NCBI GenBank assembly: GCA_009741485.1
Contig: CM019218.1
Location: 45,036,840 to 45,100,839, forward strand
DNA: 64,000 bases
Direction of reading: 5' to 3'
Source: Malurus cyaneus samueli
Taxonomy: Eukaryota > Chordata > Aves > Passeriformes > Maluridae
The translations under genes and the position numbers were made by a program. Below, piece by piece: positions 62,022-64,000 of the stretch; within the stretch, counting starts at the first letter, position 1; each line of letters begins with the position of its first letter. Below the pieces are notes generated by a model, which had not been told where the DNA came from, did not search any database, and saw nothing but the letters and a program-made list of their open reading frames with translations.

Positions 62022-64000
62022 GTGTATCTAACATGACACATTGGAGCACAGAGAGTTTACTTCTAAGTAGGTAGTGCTGAGAGCCACAGGTAAAGTTGGC
62101 AGTGTGCAAGGTAGACAATGTGATTTGTAACAAAAAACAGAAAGAAGTCACTCACGTACCCTCTGGACTGATATATTAATGATCAATGACCTGCTGGAGG
62201 GATGCTAATGTAACCCATAAATCATGCATAGCTTAAAAAGAAAAGAGGACCAAAGAATTGCTGTGCTATTGGATCCCTTAATTTCTTCTCTGCAGGAGCC
62301 AAAGGCTGACCTCTTTGCCTCAGGCATAAGTGCTCCTAAGTACACTGCCACAAAGCTGAAAATAAAGGAGAGAATTCTCTCCATTTCTGTGCTCGACCTG
62401 TGACTCAGGAGGAGTCCACATCTCCATGTGCTTCTTTCCTGGCCACCTGGAGATCCAAGTGTCTAGTCCCAAAGGGTAGGGTTGCCTGTCTGTTTTCACT
62501 ACTGGGTAAATAAATTGCTTCAATCAGCATCAATTAGTGCTTGGTGTAAGCAGATGAGCTCTTCCTAAATAGATGAAAATTGTCCTCCTGCTGTGGCTTT
62601 TAGTTTGGACAGTGGAGAAAACATTGCCCTCAAAGCTCCCCTACTTCCCTTTCAAAACAGAGTATTCTCCCCCTCTTATAAATTCCCAAATACATATTCT
62701 GGCATAAGCCTGGATTTTTTCCTTAGGAAAATGTATTACTGGAGCCCACATTCAGCTTTGTATGTGTTGGGTTCTTTCTGTATATGAGAGCTTATCTGCA
62801 CATCTGAACACAATTTGCTGCAGCCCCTTTTTTCAGGGTTTAAAGGCAAATACCACACAAATTGTAAACCTCTGTGATAACAAGAAGGCTCAGCAAGATT
62901 TTCTGGCTTTTCTACTTTAAAGAGACAGGATCTTATGATTACTCTTACTCAATTACTCACAATATTGTGGCAGCTTGACCCAAACTGAGGCCCCAGCATG
63001 CTGCGTTGTTTCTCTAAATATGCAGAATGAAAGAAGCTTGTGAGAGTAGAAGGTTTCCAAGGCAAAACATTATGATTTACATTTGGCTTGTTTAAAAAAT
63101 TGCTCTCAGCTGTCCTCAAAACCCTTCATGTTTTCTTTTTACAGCTTTTTTTTTAACCTGCAACCTCTGCCATAGGCTGCATCCTGCTTCATACCCTTGG
63201 AAGCACTGATTCACCGGGTGCTATTGGTCAGTGCTCCAGAGAAAGGGAGCACCTTCCCAGCCCATCACACTGCAGCTTCAGAGCCTCTTATCCTGCATTT
63301 TGGTATCTCCACCTTCAAATCCAGGTTATACCTTCTTTTTGCATATGAATCAGAAGGGATGCCCTGTCTGTTGCCTGGCCATACCTGTGCAGGAAGGAAA
63401 TGCTTCTGTCTCCAGATGTAACTGTACTAAAGGGGAGCGTTCTATCCTCTGTATGCTGCACAGGCTGCCCAGGGTACCATGTGCCTCTCTGCCCCATTTG
63501 GAGGGATGTGTCAGCCTTGGGAAGAGAAAGTGATGGCCCAGGAAAAGCCAAACAGAGCTACCTACACTCACTCAGGCCTCAGTGAGGTGTGTGCCATTGG
63601 TGCACATAATTTGGCTCTCAACACATGTTCTGGTGTGCTCACATTTTAGGCATTTCCATGCTTTAGGCACTCTTTGCACAAATATTAATGAGTAATTCAA
63701 GGGCATGGCAGTAAAGCACCAGGGTAGAATTATAACCACACTTGGCATGATGAATCAAGTAGTGGGCCAGGATTGTTCTGACTGCAGCAATCCAATAATT
63801 GAAATTCTTCTTGGGCACAGGTTATCTTTGTTTTCTCCACCTGCCACGTGGAAAGACTTCCCACCTTATACAACAGCAATAAGGTGTTATTTCCTAGCTT
63901 GGAGTAACCACAAAGTCAGATGAATCCTCAGCAAAGCACCATGCCTGGAAATGAAGAGAAAAATTGTTCCCTGGGCTTTGTTCAGGTGCTCTACCGCAAA

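Larger units (their letters stand above)
52961..64000. other. Unique non-coding sequence
   Basis: AT-rich sequence with a T15 run and one small tandem duplication, both listed. No nameable gene, RNA or interspersed repeat. Confidence 0.6.

Noticed and set aside
1..64000. tRNA, rRNA, CRISPR, retroviral LTR pairs, known microRNAs
   Set aside because: I looked for tRNA B-box sequences, regular spaced repeats, paired LTRs and the seeds of a few well-known microRNAs, and saw none. A covariance-model search was not possible here.

Overview
The window looks like avian nuclear DNA, and it is almost entirely non-coding. I found no gene that I can name. The organism call rests on the repeats. All recognisable interspersed repeats are CR1 LINEs, seen as 5'-truncated 3' ends on both strands plus one composite copy. 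I saw no Alu, B1/B2 or L1 sequence, the repeat content is low, and the background is AT-rich with few CpGs. A crocodilian or turtle also carries CR1 and is the main alternative.

Layout. Positions 1-3480 are unique sequence. Positions 3481-5447 hold two same-strand CR1 3' ends. The second starts right after the only ambiguous base in the window (N at 4862) and begins with 91 bases identical to the first. Positions 5448-22466 are unique AT-rich sequence with a few simple repeats and one block that reads like a conserved non-coding element (about 17880-18330). A minus-strand CR1 end lies at 22467-22795. Positions 22796-45400 are unique sequence with A-rich and A/C-only tracts. This stretch includes a possible minus-strand terminal exon with tandem poly(A) signals (about 29818-28975). 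About 45480-46940 is a clear CpG island with a 30-base C run, two CACGCGTG palindromes and a strong minus-strand splice donor at 45908/45907. Positions 46941-64000 are unique sequence apart from a minus-strand composite CR1 with a 34-bp minisatellite (52125-52960).

Interpretation. The CpG island is the only convincing promoter. The donor at 45908 and the candidate exons at 45458-45403 and 44929-44862 suggest a minus-strand transcript whose first exons are non-coding. Most of 1-45400 would then be its intron(s) or lie downstream of it. Further candidate exons occur deeper in the window on both strands. Decoy splice-site pairs are common in introns, so these carry low confidence. RNA-seq or cross-species alignment would be needed to decide. 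None of the longer open reading frames looks like a real protein beyond the decayed CR1 reverse transcriptase remnant.
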